From NCBI GenBank assembly GCA_905182985.1, contig CAJJDN010000072.1, forward strand, positions 4,577-68,576: DNA of 64,000 bases. The letters are read 5' to 3'. The translations under genes were made by a program, and so were the position numbers. How positions within the stretch are numbered: the stretch's first letter is position 1; each line of letters begins with the position of its first letter. Shown one piece after another: positions 37,273 to 48,519 of the stretch. Source of the DNA: Paramecium sonneborni (taxonomy: Eukaryota; Ciliophora; Oligohymenophorea; Peniculida; Parameciidae). The notes below the pieces were generated by a model. The model ran no database searches and was not told the DNA's origin. It saw only the letters and a program-made list of their open reading frames with translations.

Positions 37273-38265
37273 ATGAACTAAATACAAAAGGCATAATAAC
37301 ATCCTGTTTAGTTAACTGATGAAGAAAAAAGGTAATAACAAAAAAAATATTATGATACTTTAGAAAATACTAATAAAACTTTAAAAGAAGAGAATTAGAA
37401 ATTTAAAAGTGATATTTAGAAACTTTAGGAGGAAAACAAGAAGTTAAGTGAAGATTTAAATAAATTAAATTATGTTTACAACGAAAATATTCAAAAATTA
37501 TCAAATTTATAATAATAATAACAAGTTTTAGCTACATAATCATATTAATTAAAATAACAAGAACAAAAACTTTAAGATAATGAAAAGGAGATAACACATC
37601 TCAAAAAAAAAAAAGAGGAATATGAAAAAGAAATTCAGAAATTATAATTTAATCAATAAATTTGGGGAGATTTGAAAAAAGAATAGGAAAAATTATAATA
37701 AGAGCTTACAAATTACTAAAAGAAGATTTAAAATTTTAATGATACAAATTCTTAAATCGTAAAACTAATAAAATAATGGGATTTTAAAAAAAATAATTCA
37801 TAAACTGCTTTGGTGCAAGAATGTCAAAATCTATTAAATTTAAAGGATTAAGTGTAATAAAAAGATAAAAATACATTTAAATGTTGCAAAGGAGAAAATA
37901 TTATAATAGGTTGTTAATAAAAGAAATGTTTTTATCATTTAAATTGCATAGATCAATAGTTAATAATGAATGAAGAAATAAAAATATCAAATTGTGCTTG
38001 TGGTGATCCATTTTCTTACAATATATTAAGAAAATCAAATTAAGTATTAGCAAAATACAAATTAGAATAAATATTAGAACGTCAGGTAGCAGATTTATTA
38101 TTAAAATATTAAAAAGAAAAAGGATATACATTTTACAAATGCCCTAATTTATTTTGTAATTTTTAATGGTTAAATAAATCTGCAGAAAACAGTTTAAATA
38201 TAGGCTAAATATCATATTGTTTAAATTGTTAAGTGAAAGTACATTCTGAGATAGAAACAGAATGA
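37273..38265 (+). CDS. Coiled-coil protein with C-terminal Cys/His zinc-binding region
   Basis: 330 residues with no introns (ATG 37273, TGA 38263-38265). Residues 1-170 are a Gln/Glu/Lys-rich coiled coil (QLTDEEKRQQQKKYYDTLEN and onwards). From about residue 195 there are Cys/His pairs: FKCCKGENIIIGCQQKKCFY-H, then NCACGDPF, KCPNLFCNFQW and YCLNC. The spacing CP-x3-FC-x2-QW is typical of an IBR-type zinc ribbon, as in RING-between-RING ubiquitin ligases, and the first cluster could be a degenerate RING. A ligase function is therefore possible but a full RBR is not demonstrated. 40 bp upstream of the channel gene, same strand. Confidence 0.75.
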
Positions 38266-38305
38266 TTAATATAAAAATATAAATATAATTAATTCGGTTT
38301 ATTAA

Positions 38306-40343
38306 ATGAATGAAATTTAACCAGATGTATCAGTTCCTCATCCTTCTTGTTCAGCTGATATTAGTAGTCTACATTAAGTGAGTTTAGAATAGGCATTTGA
38401 ACATAGATAAGCTAATAAAGTAGGGAGACCAAAATCTTAAGGAAGGATTTGTCATTGTTGTGGTTTGCGGATTGTATAAATATATTGATAAAGGAAAGAG
38501 AAAATTTTAATTTAGGAATAGCTAGTGATTAACTTGGATTTTTAGGTAGTGGTTATCCTTTATATTTTGATTTCATCAAGTCTTGTTTAACCATTATTGC
38601 AATATAATATATAACAGTTGGTAATTTTTAGTTAATTACTCATATTTAAACTTTGTTTGAATTGTCTGAGACTGAAGAAAGATTACAAGAAAAATAAGAT
38701 GTTTTATGTTTAACTGCCTTATATTTTACTATGATCTATTTAATATACTTTAGACATAATTAAATTAAATTAGATAGTTTTTGCGACTTAAAATAAACTA
38801 CTCCAGGAGATTATACAGTTTTATTTTAAGGATTGCCTTTAGATTTATCAAGAGAAGAATTAGAATTCAAGATTAAAGAAGAATTTGAAAATGTTGTTAA
38901 AGTTTGCTTTATATTCAAATAAATTATTAAATAAAAAAAAAACTAAAGAATATTTTTAGATTAATTATAGGATACTTATTTTGAATAAAATTATTTTTCA
39001 GGTAGTGCTCTTGTATCATTTAAATATAAATAAGACAAACTTAAATTTTTAAAAAGAGCCAAATAAGATAAATTTAAATATTATTTTAAACAATTATTAC
39101 ATTTAGATTTGAATAATGATGGATATGTTAATTTTTAAGGGATTCGTTTAGCAGTAAGGTAAGCACCAGAACCTACAGATATAAATTGGAAAAGTTTAAA
39201 TGAATGGATAGAGTTGTCATAATTTAAAAGAATACTTGAAATATTTATCAATTTTATATTGTTGATATTTTTATTAGTGGCAACTTGCACAACAGAATAT
39301 AAGAAAAATAAAATGATATCATTTAAATCATGTTTCACACCTTTAATAACTATCATATGTTATTATTTTTTTCCAGAAATTACTAAAAGAATAACATTTC
39401 GAAAATATATATCCTGGACAGAAACATAAAAAAGCTAATCCTTTAAATTGACAATTTTTATGTCTTTATTTACAATCTATGTAGCTAAATTCATTGATGG
39501 AGAATTGTTTTGGTTATTTGCTTGGTATTTAATTTATGTATATTTAGTAATTCATTTCTTCCTCCTATTTTTATATTGCTTAAAATTTAATAGTAAATAA
39601 AAAATTATAAAATAAAATATTAAACATAACCTATAAATTAAGATGAATTAAATAAACTTTATGAACTTTAATAACATAATTTAACAAGAAATCATGCTTA
39701 CATTAATTATACTATGATAATCACAAATATATATGGAAATCTTATGCCTATAAATTCGATTCTGTCATTTATAGGATTGGGTTTATATTATTGGGCTGAT
39801 AAATATGTTTTATTGAATCATTCAACAGTTAAATATCAGCCTTCATCAAATTTATCTCTTGAAATGTTTACATTAATCTCATATACTCCAATTATTATAT
39901 CATGTTAACATTTTATGAATTCAAATGAGAACACTATTTCTTTAATATAATTGATTAGTGCATTTATTTTTTATTTAATTCCTAAAGACTTAATAATTAA
40001 TAAAATTTGGAAAACTAAAAGAATCAAAGAATTTTCTCCTTATGATGAATCACAATTTAATTCTTGTTATGATAGAACTAATCCTGCTTTATAAGATAAA
40101 GCAATACATAATTGGGTAAATTAATAAAAGAAAGCCCATTCTAAATAAAGAAGATTAATATATTTATTAGATGAAGAATAGAAGGCAAAACATAAAAGAA
40201 CTTTAGAAAAATAATTAACAAAAATATAGAAATAGATTGGTTAACTTGAAGCTTAATTAGAACAAAAATAAACTGCTAAATTAATAACATAATCAGATTA
40301 AGTATCTTAAAGTATTAATTAAGATATATCAGAAGACTCTTGA
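38306..40343 (+). CDS. OSCA/CSC1/TMEM63-family mechanosensitive cation channel
   Basis: ATG 38306 (MNEIQPDVSVPHPSCSADIS), TGA 40341-40343. The decisive motif is RQAPEPTDINWKSL (around 39160), matching the APEP-x-D-[IV]-x-W-x-N-L signature at the start of the seven-TM core. Upstream are SDQLGFLGSGYPLYFDF and TPGDYTVLFQGLPLDL, the first TM and the cytosolic RNA-recognition-like domain of the family. Downstream are hydrophobic segments such as FINFILLIFLLVATC and IFMSLFTIYVAKFIDG, then a charged C-terminal coiled coil. At least two introns: a 20-nt one after RGRICHCCGLRI (GTATAA...AAG), and a longer one near 39590-39640 whose ends are unsure. The N-terminal Cys/His knuckle (GRICHCCG) is not a standard family part. 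Expected role is a stretch- or osmosensitive Ca2+-permeable channel in a cell membrane. Confidence 0.85.
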
Positions 40344-40420
40344 ATAATTGACATGTGTAAATATTTGTAAATTATATATTGAACTTTTTTAATGTAAAAC
40401 TATGTATAATATTAAAATTG

Positions 40421-41998
40421 ATGGACACGTAGCTAAGAGATGAACATAAATAACTTTTAGAGAATGATCAAAAGTAGATGTTATGTTATGGGACTTCAGG
40501 CTTTAGAGAAAACTCTAAGTATCTTAAATTTGTTGGTTGGAGAGTGGGAATATTTATTGGATTAATGTCAAAGAATACAAATTTAAAATTAGGAGTTATG
40601 ATAACAGCATCTCATAATAAAATAATTGATAATGGTTTTAAAGTAGTACCTCCATAAGGTGGAATGCTTTCTATAGAAGAAGAGTAGAATATAGAAATAT
40701 TTTATAAATCTGATGAAATAGTTAAATAAGAAACAAAATATGATAACGGAATAGTGTATGTCGGAAGAGATACTAGACCATCAAGCGATTCATTATGTTA
40801 AATAGTATTAGAAGGAATTAAAGAAGCAGGAGCAGTTGGAATCAATTTAGGAATTGTAACAACACCATAATGTGCATTTTTAGTATATGCTACGAATTTA
40901 GGATTGATACAATAAATAGAATCTAATTAATTATTCTTTGTAGAATACTTTTGCAATATCTTTTTGCAATTAGTTAAGAATTCAATTGAAGGAACTTTAA
41001 TTATTGATGGAGCAGAAGGTGTTGGAGGAATATGGATTAAAGAATTTTAATAAAAATTAACTAATGTTTTAACAATTAAGAGAATTAATTATGGTGATGA
41101 ACCACATTTATTAAATGAAGGATGTGGTTCGGAATTTGTTTAAAAAGAAAAGAAATTACCTAAAAACTTTATATATGATCCTAGTTATAGATATGCTTCA
41201 TTAGATGGTGATGCTGATAGATTAGTTTATTAGTAATAATTTAATTATATCATAGTTATTTTGATAATAATAAATTATAAATAATTGAAGGAGATAGATT
41301 TGCTATACTATTTGCTATGTATATAGAATAAGAACTTAAAAAGAAACCTAATTTAAAATTATCTATTGGAATTATTTAAACTGCTTATGCTAATTCTGCA
41401 TCAACTAAATATATTACAGAAAAATTAGGAATCTATGCAAAATATGCACCTACTGGAGTTAAATATCTTCATAGAGCTGCACATGAATTTGATATTGGAA
41501 TCTATTTTGAAGCAAATGGACATGGAGCTATTATTTATAAAGATCATGTTTTAAATTAACTCAAAGAATTCTAACTTTTTGAACTTGAATTATTTTTAAA
41601 ATTATCAAATTAAGCAGTTGGAGATGCTATTATCAATATTTTAATGACAGAATTCTTATTAAATAAATTACAAATGAATATTTAAGATTGGTTATTAATA
41701 TATTAAGATTATCCTGCACTTTCAACTAAATTATATGTAAAAAATAAATAAATTATAAAAACAAATTATGAAGAAACATCTTTAATTGAACCAATAGGTA
41801 ATAATCATAAATAAATAAGATCTTAAATAAAAAGTAGATGAAATTATGTCAAAATTTGATAAATCATATAGAACATGTATCAGACCAAGTGGAACAGAAA
41901 GTGTAGTCAGAGTACATAGCGAAGGTCCTCAAGTTGAAATTGTTAAAGAAATAGATTTTAGAATTAATGAATTGCTAAAATCATATATGGAAATATGA
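40421..41998 (+). CDS. AGM1: Phosphoacetylglucosamine mutase
   Basis: Converts GlcNAc-6-phosphate to GlcNAc-1-phosphate in UDP-GlcNAc synthesis, which feeds N-glycans and GPI anchors. ATG 40421 (MDTQLRDEHKQLLE), TGA 41996-41998. Visible landmarks are YGTSGFR at residue 23, the phosphoserine loop GVMITASHN followed by DNGFKVVPPQGGML, the metal-binding loop LDGDADRLVY, the sugar-binding region TGVKYLHRAAHEFDIGIYFE with ANGHG, and the phosphate-binding CIRPSGTESVVRVHSE near the C-terminus. The TASHN-x-x-x-DNG-x-K layout and spacing fit the eukaryotic AGM1/PGM3 branch rather than bacterial GlmM; the residue after TASHN is Lys instead of the usual Pro. Two introns, 41233-41255 (23 nt) and a 22-nt one near 41803, are needed to keep frame. 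Symbol by family homology. High confidence. Confidence 0.9.
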
Positions 41999-42854
41999 TA
42001 TTTATAATATTTACAAAATTACATAATGAAATTAAGTTTTATTATTATTTATAACTAATTTGTTTAGTTTCTAATCTATAGCTTACTTAAAAGAGATTAT
42101 ACCTTAAGTTTATATAATTTCATTTCTATCAATATGAAATGAATTTCATAATCTATAGAATAGAAAATATATTATTTCTTTAACTTAAATATGAAATAAA
42201 TATCCATCCTTAATTATATAACTTATTTAAAGTTGTTTTATTGTATATGAATATTTACTGCTATTTTTTGTTTCCAAACTATCTCTCTTCAAAAGGCATT
42301 TGAATATCTAATATTAATTATTTTTTGTGATATCTATTCTAAATGATTTCCCATATTCATAATACAGATTTAAATTTCATTTTAGGATGAATGAACAATC
42401 TTTTGTTCTATATAGATATGAATTTAGTAATATTCTAAGGGATATGTTTAATTAATAATATTACTGATAGAAATTAATATTTCTTTGATTATTTAGATAA
42501 CAATATGTCATGTACTAATTTTAATATATATTTTTGATTTGTTATTTCTTTCACAACTACTTCTCTTACTAATTAATTCTCCCTATCACTATAGATGATT
42601 ATTTTGTATTTTTAAATTGTATTCTAATAAATTATTAATTAATTGATTTGCAAATATTTTTTGGAAGAAGATAATTATGTTATAACAACTCAGTCAATTA
42701 TTAATATAATAAATAATATACTGAATGATTCTAATAAAAGAGCTTTTATGAAGTACATTATCATATTTCATCATAAAATAATTAAGTAGTTAATTGATAA
42801 GCAATTAAATTATTCATAAATGTATTATTTATAACTCCATTTTTAATAAATTAA
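41999..42854. other. 856-bp spacer, no gene seen
   Basis: Unusually long for the right half. A+T-rich with stops in all frames. Downstream flank of the mutase gene and upstream flank of the next plus-strand gene. Confidence 0.45.
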
Positions 42855-43457
42855 ATGAGAAAGAATGAATATGACTTATATGTGGATGATCAAATCCAAG
42901 CAAAAAAATATTAGTTAACCATAAAATGCAAATATCATACAACAGTTTTTTAATTAAAGAAGTATTTCTACAAAGGCATCAGAAAAAATTTCGAAATAAT
43001 TCATAATGACATTACTCTAAAAGAATCATAAACAATAGATGAGATTTTCTCTAGATATTGTTAAAACACTATTAGATTATGTGTAAAATCAGATCCAATG
43101 ATTGATGTATTGGTGAAACATTCGATTCAGTATTAAAATATACGTAAATAAAAACCAATTTCAGATGAGGCATTAAGTGATATAATAACAAAAGAAGTTA
43201 TAAAAGTTAAAGATTCAATGAATGTATAAGATGTATAAAATGAATTGGACACACTATCGACTACAATTATAAAAAAATGTACTAATTGTTGTATCTAAAA
43301 TAAAATGATTGAGAATTATGAAAGTTCTATATCAAATCTATTATAAGAAAATGAATAGCTATAATTAAAAATGATATAACTAAAAGAGTAGAGAAATATT
43401 TAAAAATAAAAAGAATGTTTATAAGTAAATAACGATAGAAAACTAAAAAGATCATGA
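42855..43457 (+). CDS. Unknown 200-residue protein, ubiquitin-like start and coiled-coil end
   Basis: No introns; ATG 42855 (MRKNEYDLYVDDQIQAKKYQ), TGA 43455-43457. Residues 10-85 alternate short hydrophobic strands with one helix and include IIHNDITLKESQTIDEIF, which resembles the D-x-x-L-x-x-x-x-T-[IL]-x-E core of ubiquitin-like folds; this is a weak, visual match. Two close Cys groups (CTNCC) near residue 145 are followed by a coiled coil to the end. The last six bases are shared with the kinase gene on the other strand. Function unknown. Confidence 0.65.
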
Positions 43458-44935
43458 TTATATCAATTTTTTCATCATATTTGTAAATTCTACTAATGAT
43501 AAAGCTCCATCATGATTAGCATCAACTTCATTCATAATTTCTATCCATTAATCATTACCAGTTAGATTACATTTGAATGCTTCACTCAATTCTTCAACAT
43601 TTATATTTCCAGAAGCATTCTATAATAAATTAAATTGAATAATAATACTCTATCAATTAATTTAAATGCAGTTTCTATCTTAGACTTTTATAAAATGGCT
43701 TATTTATCAATAGCTTATGCTAAAAATTATGAATATGATAATGTTTCATCATCACCACATATTTTATTAGCTTATCTTTCAACTGTTTCAGAATCAAATA
43801 TTTTAAGCATAGCTTATGATAATTCTTCAATATCAATATAACCATCATTTTTAGAATCAATACTAGTAAAAACTTCTCTTAATTCACTTAATTCTTCTCT
43901 AGAAGCTAAATATAAAACTATTAATTTAAGAGTTGCTTCTTATAATTTAGATTAACTTTTATAATTAACTAGATTTGTTATTACTCGTTTTAATTAACTA
44001 TCAGTAACTTAAAGTTCATAATTCTTAATTATCCATGGATCATTTAATGCTTATTCAATTGTCATTCTTTAAGTTGGATCTTTATTTAAAATTTTCTTAA
44101 CAAATTCTCTTGATTCATTGCTATTCTTATTCCAATCTTATTCATCAAAAACGAGTGGTTTTTTAAGCACATTATCTAGAATTTTTCTATTAGTATCTCC
44201 ACCAAAAGGAGGATATCCACATAGTAAAATATGTGTAATTACTCCTATAGCCCAAATATCAATAGATTCATTATATCTTTTTTATTATATTTCTGGTGCT
44301 TAATAATATGGGTGATTAACAGCACTATGCATTTTATGAGATATCTTTTAACACATACCAAAATCAATTAAAATAGCAGATGCAAATTCAGAACTTCTTT
44401 CAAGCATAATATTTTCTGGTCTTATTTCTCTATGTGCAATTCCATGAAGATGACAATAATTAATTGCATATAATAATTATCTAATAATTCTTGCAGCATA
44501 TGCTTCAGAGAATACTCTTCTTTCTTATATTTTCATAAACAATTCTCCTCCTGAATAAAAATCTGTAATTATGTAATGAAATCTGTCATCACTGTAATAT
44601 TCATTTATTTTTAAAATATTTGGATGATCTAATTTTTCTAGAATATTGACCTCTGCTGAAACTCTCTCTTCTTCTTTCTCCGTTGCATTCTTTTATACAA
44701 TTTTAACAGCTCTCATGATTCCAGTTTTTTTATTTATAACCTTACGTATTTCAGAATATTATCCCTTACCAATAGGAGGAGTCAAGAATTAGTATTCTGT
44801 ACTAACTCTTCCTTTTTTTTTAATTAATAGATTTAATGCTAAAACTGTAGGTTTCTCTATTTTATTATGATATATTCACTTACATTCTTATTTCCTTTAA
44901 TAATCTTAATCAAATTCTGCTTAACTTTTCATCAT
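43452..44935 (-). CDS. Calcium-dependent protein kinase (CDPK-like) with altered catalytic loop
   Basis: ATG 44935 (MMKSQAEFDQDYQRKQ), TGA 43452-43454. Kinase domain: glycine loop IGKGQYSEIRKV, Lys in RAVKIV, catalytic loop [11 protein letters not shown] in LIDFGMC, and YYQAPEI. In active kinases the loop is HRDLKPEN, so both the catalytic Asp (to Glu) and the Lys two residues on (to Arg) are changed. C-terminal EF-hands: [15 protein letters not shown] and [14 protein letters not shown] have good Ca2+ ligands, [13 protein letters not shown] is acceptable, and the second ([11 protein letters not shown]) is degenerate. Two introns: one of 27 nt after the first 17 codons and one of about 30 nt between EF-hands at RNASG. 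It would normally respond to Ca2+; with the HRE loop it may have weak activity or act as a pseudokinase. Tail-to-tail overlap with the plus-strand gene at TCATGA. Confidence 0.88.
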
Positions 44936-45005
44936 TTTGTTTCCCATTTTAATATTAAGATAATGTTTGTAATATTATTTTATAATAAATTCATAATGCC
45001 AATCA

Positions 45006-45470
45006 TCACTTCTATATTATTAAGTTTTATAGTTACGCTACAGGAAAGAATGAAAATTGTCACAATCCCACAAACAATCAAACAACCCCCTCAAATAAAA
45101 TATACAAATACCAGTTATTGTTGCTGCTAAAGTATTACCTAGCAACCACATTCCACAACTAAATATATATAATATAATTGCTTACAAAATTAAAAACCAT
45201 CCTTTCCCTATATTACCTTCCAAAAATCTAAAGTATTTCAGAATAAAATCTAATCGAAATTCAGCAGCTATTATCATCAATGCAAATAAACTTGATAAGA
45301 TATCTACTACTATACAATTAATAAATCATGAATATCCAATTCCAAAATGCAAACAGTTCTACAAATGTTACAACGTCAACTATAGTTATTGCAATGATTG
45401 CACATCCGCATGCAATATTTACATATCTGACAATTGTTTTTAAAGGTGTTCCTTATGATGGCTAACTCAT
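45006..45470 (-). CDS. COPI-associated family integral membrane protein
   Basis: ATG 45470 (MSQPSQGTPLKTIVRYVNIA). Four hydrophobic segments, the second containing FALMIIAAEFRLDFI, then FRFLEGNIGKGWFLILQAI, WLLGNTLAATITG and VCGIVTIFILSCS. The central L-x-x-AE-F-x-x-x-F-x-x-x-F-x-F-L-x-x-x-x-GKG-x-F pattern matches the COPI_assoc family, small Golgi/ER membrane proteins found in most eukaryotes. Three introns (25, 22 and 25 nt) are inferred; the last, GTAACT...ATAG, brings in AAG-TGA at 45006-45008. Without it the frame would run on to overlap the kinase start. About 70 bp upstream of the kinase gene, same strand. The molecular role of the family is poorly known. Confidence 0.75.
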
Positions 45471-45501
45471 CTTAAAATATTTAATTAAATTAAATATTAT
45501 T

Positions 45502-46615
45502 TCAATTAAATTATTCTCTAACCTTATTGATGCATCCTATAACTTTCTCTCTTAATGTCTTTATTGTCAAGTTAAATCCAGCTTTTATTTTGAAATCTCC
45601 ATCCAAGTATCCTCTTATTATTAATTTCCCTTCCTTTTAACTTATTCTCAAACCTCCCAAAATTATTTTACCCTCAACCTACTATTACTACCTTAATTTA
45701 TTATAATTAGACATACACTTTATCTTAAAATTAATCCTCTAATCTTATTGATTTAAAAACTATGTAATAATCTTCATTTAACAACTCTATATATTTAACA
45801 TATGTAATCTATTATTTCCTTATCATCAAATGCTTATTTAATTACAACTCTCCAATAGATATCTGTTCATTTATTGCTTATAATTTGTACTCTTAAAACA
45901 AATCAAACTCAAATAATGAGTTTTAACTAGACCATCTTAGAAAATTATTAATCTCCGTATTCAAATCAAATTAAAACCTATATTATAACTATTATATAAA
46001 CACTTAATCTGTATAAACATTGCTTTCTTCATGAAATAATGAGAGAAGTACAATTCAATATTATTTAGATTCTAAATAAAAGTATCACTGTCATCTATAA
46101 TATCAACTAATTCTGTAAATTTTTCCAGAGCCTCTTAAGCATATACAGTTAATTCATCAATCTTTATTGATTCAAAATTTATGAATGTTAATATCTCATT
46201 TTCTATTGAAAATTATTACTATTATTATTATTAAACTTTAATATCCTAAAACTATCTTGCTTATTATTTTTGAATAAATTTATCTTCTTCTTTTTGTTAA
46301 ACTGTTTAGTGTATTTAAGGGGATCTTACTATTGATAATTATTTATTAGAAATTGTTTCTAAAGTGAGATCATTCTCATTTTTCTCATCATTTCTATCAA
46401 CTTAACTTAAGGACTAATCATTTGAATGACTAGGATTCTGTGATATACCTAAATTGTGAATTTAATTTACTTATTTATTATACTTATATTTTTCCTTAGC
46501 TTTCCTCTACAGGATTATTAGATAGATTCACTAATTAATGTGAAGTCACAGTAACAGAAGGTTTACTTCTTAGAATAATAAAGCATTCTTTGCACTTAGC
46601 AAAAAACTATCCCAT
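45502..46615 (-). CDS. Unknown protein with N-myristoylation-type start
   Basis: ATG 46615, TGA 45502-45504. The protein starts MGQFFAKCKECF: Gly2 with small/polar residues nearby fits N-myristoylation, and Cys8/Cys11 could be palmitoylated, suggesting membrane attachment. A Ser/Asn/Gln-rich linker with a poly-Gln run near 46210 follows, then a more ordered second half (ITYVKYIELLNEDYYIVFKS, KGKIILGGLRISQKEGKLII). Three introns of 22, 26 and 19 nt are inferred; the last (GTAGTAATAGTAGGTTGAG) is near the lower size limit. No domain recognised. Head-to-tail with the COPI-associated gene, about 30 bp apart. Confidence 0.65.
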
Positions 46616-46845
46616 TTTAAGTTCAAAGTTGATATTTTTATTATTATAATTTTATGTATTATTGTAATGATTCAAAAATTACACTATTTTGTATATATTA
46701 TTTTAACTTCAATGAATATTCAAAGCGATTATTTTAAAATTATCCAAAATGCTTTTATCATTATAATGACCTATTACGATTTATTAAGAAAATATTTAAT
46801 CTTTTATAAAATTTAATAGGTTCTAAATTAAATATTATCATAACA

Positions 46846-48495
46846 TCATATTTCAAACGATCTTTGTTTTCCCAAAAGAAACGGACTTAATATAATTTCA
46901 GAATCACTTCTTTTATTACTTTAGCCTGTTCCTAATTTAAGTATCGAAATATTATTTATTAAAGGTGATTCTCCTATCATCTGTTAAAAAATGATGGCAT
47001 TCTTTTTTGGATAATCACTAAATTAATAAAATTTATACAAATAGTCTTGTTCTTTTTATCTAGGATCAGTCTTAAATTTAAGTCCTAAGGATCTTAAATA
47101 AACAACAACTCGCCTTTCTATTTCTAATTGTTATATGTTATCACAATGAAATTGTGGTAATAAACTATCTAAAGATTCTACTGATTCTCTTGAAAGGTCT
47201 TCAAGAATTTCTATTCTAGATCTTGTCAAATCCTCTCCTTTTATACCATATTACATAGTTAGGAATCAAAATATGAAATTTGTAAAATAATATGATAAGA
47301 ATTTCTTATTTATATATAATGGTCAAAATTATGCTTCTAACAACTATTGGTCCTATAATTCAATTACGTCATTAAGATTAAAATAATCGAAAATACTTAG
47401 GTCATCCTCTAAATAAGATATAATTCTCTTAATTTCAGGATGCCAATGACTAATTTAAATTAAAAAGATTTACTTCTAATAAGATGCTATTTCAATAAGT
47501 TAAGCTTCACCTTATTATAAGAATTATTTTAATGTGATATGCTTTTTAAAAATATTGAAAGTTATTTAAGCTGCTACTAATTATAATGAACATGTTTCTT
47601 TAAGACAAGCTTTTAAAATAGATTAAATTATTTTAACTAATGTTTACATTGGTACTTTTGATGATTTTGTTGCTACATCAATTAATTTAAGTAATTTTGA
47701 TTTTGAAGAGCATTCAAATGCTCCATCAGTAACAATAATTTGTATCAACTATTTGAATATAAGTATAATAATTTACTCTATCATAAAAATTCTCTAAATT
47801 GTAATTAAATCTTGTTATTAAAATCAATAAAGATTATAGAGAATTTATCTTTAATTCTAAGTTTCCATTGTCTACACAATTCTATAAAAAATCAGCCAAA
47901 ACTAATGGATTATCTACTTTATCAACCAGATGAGTATTTATTAATTTTGAAAATAACAATCTTTCTTAATCATTACTAATCTTTGAAAGTTGTTTTTAGA
48001 TAAAAATAGTAAATTAAGCTTTATCTTTTAATTCAATTTCTGGAAATCTTTTTAATAGCATTATAAATTTATCGAAATCAAGTGTGATATATTACAATAC
48101 TTCAAAATAATTTGAATGAATTGGAATGTCTATTCCCTTTTCTACAGATACATCAACAAGTCTAACATATGGTGGACAATTAATGGTTTACTCAATATTT
48201 AATAATAAATCACTATAAAAGGAATGCTAGAATAACAATCTTAAGAAGACACTCCATTTGACATTCAAAAAATTGTCTATTTAATTACTTTCATTTTATT
48301 TATTATTATTTTTAAAGTTCCATTAATTCCATTCTGATCCATATGATATAACAAATAACTTTTTATCTTGCAAATATAAAAAAATCCTTCTTAAAGTTTA
48401 TACTAATTCTTAAGTCATAGGCATAGACAATAAAGAATTCAATTTGTTTAAATTTCCATCCTCAATAATCTCACTTGCTAATTTAAGAATAACCA
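46846..48495 (-). CDS. Unrecognised alpha-helical protein
   Basis: ATG 48495 (MVILKLASEIIEDGNLNKLN) and TGA 46846-46848. The sequence is mostly leucine-rich helix throughout, e.g. RLLFSKLINTHLVDKVDNPL and INSLQSLLILITRF, compatible with an alpha-solenoid of repeats such as those of organellar RNA-binding proteins, but no repeat register or RAP/FAST domain could be confirmed. At least three short introns are needed, one of 28 nt after NFYDR; those near 47240-47340 could not be placed exactly. It shares a 24-bp divergent promoter region with the plus-strand WD40-like gene. Confidence 0.6.
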
Positions 48496-48519
48496 TCAAT
48501 TAATTTTATATAATAAAAT
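48496..48519. promoter_or_regulatory. 24-bp divergent intergenic region
   Basis: Only 24 bases separate the two start codons (48495 minus, 48520 plus). Both 5' UTRs and any core promoter elements must lie within it or inside the coding ends. Sequence is all A/T except one G/C pair region; no TATA position can be assigned. Confidence 0.6.

Noticed and set aside
44930..45010. Overlap of the COPI-associated gene stop with the CDPK start (ATGATGA)
   Set aside because: A 25-nt intron brings in an earlier TGA at 45006-45008, leaving a normal 70-bp gap.
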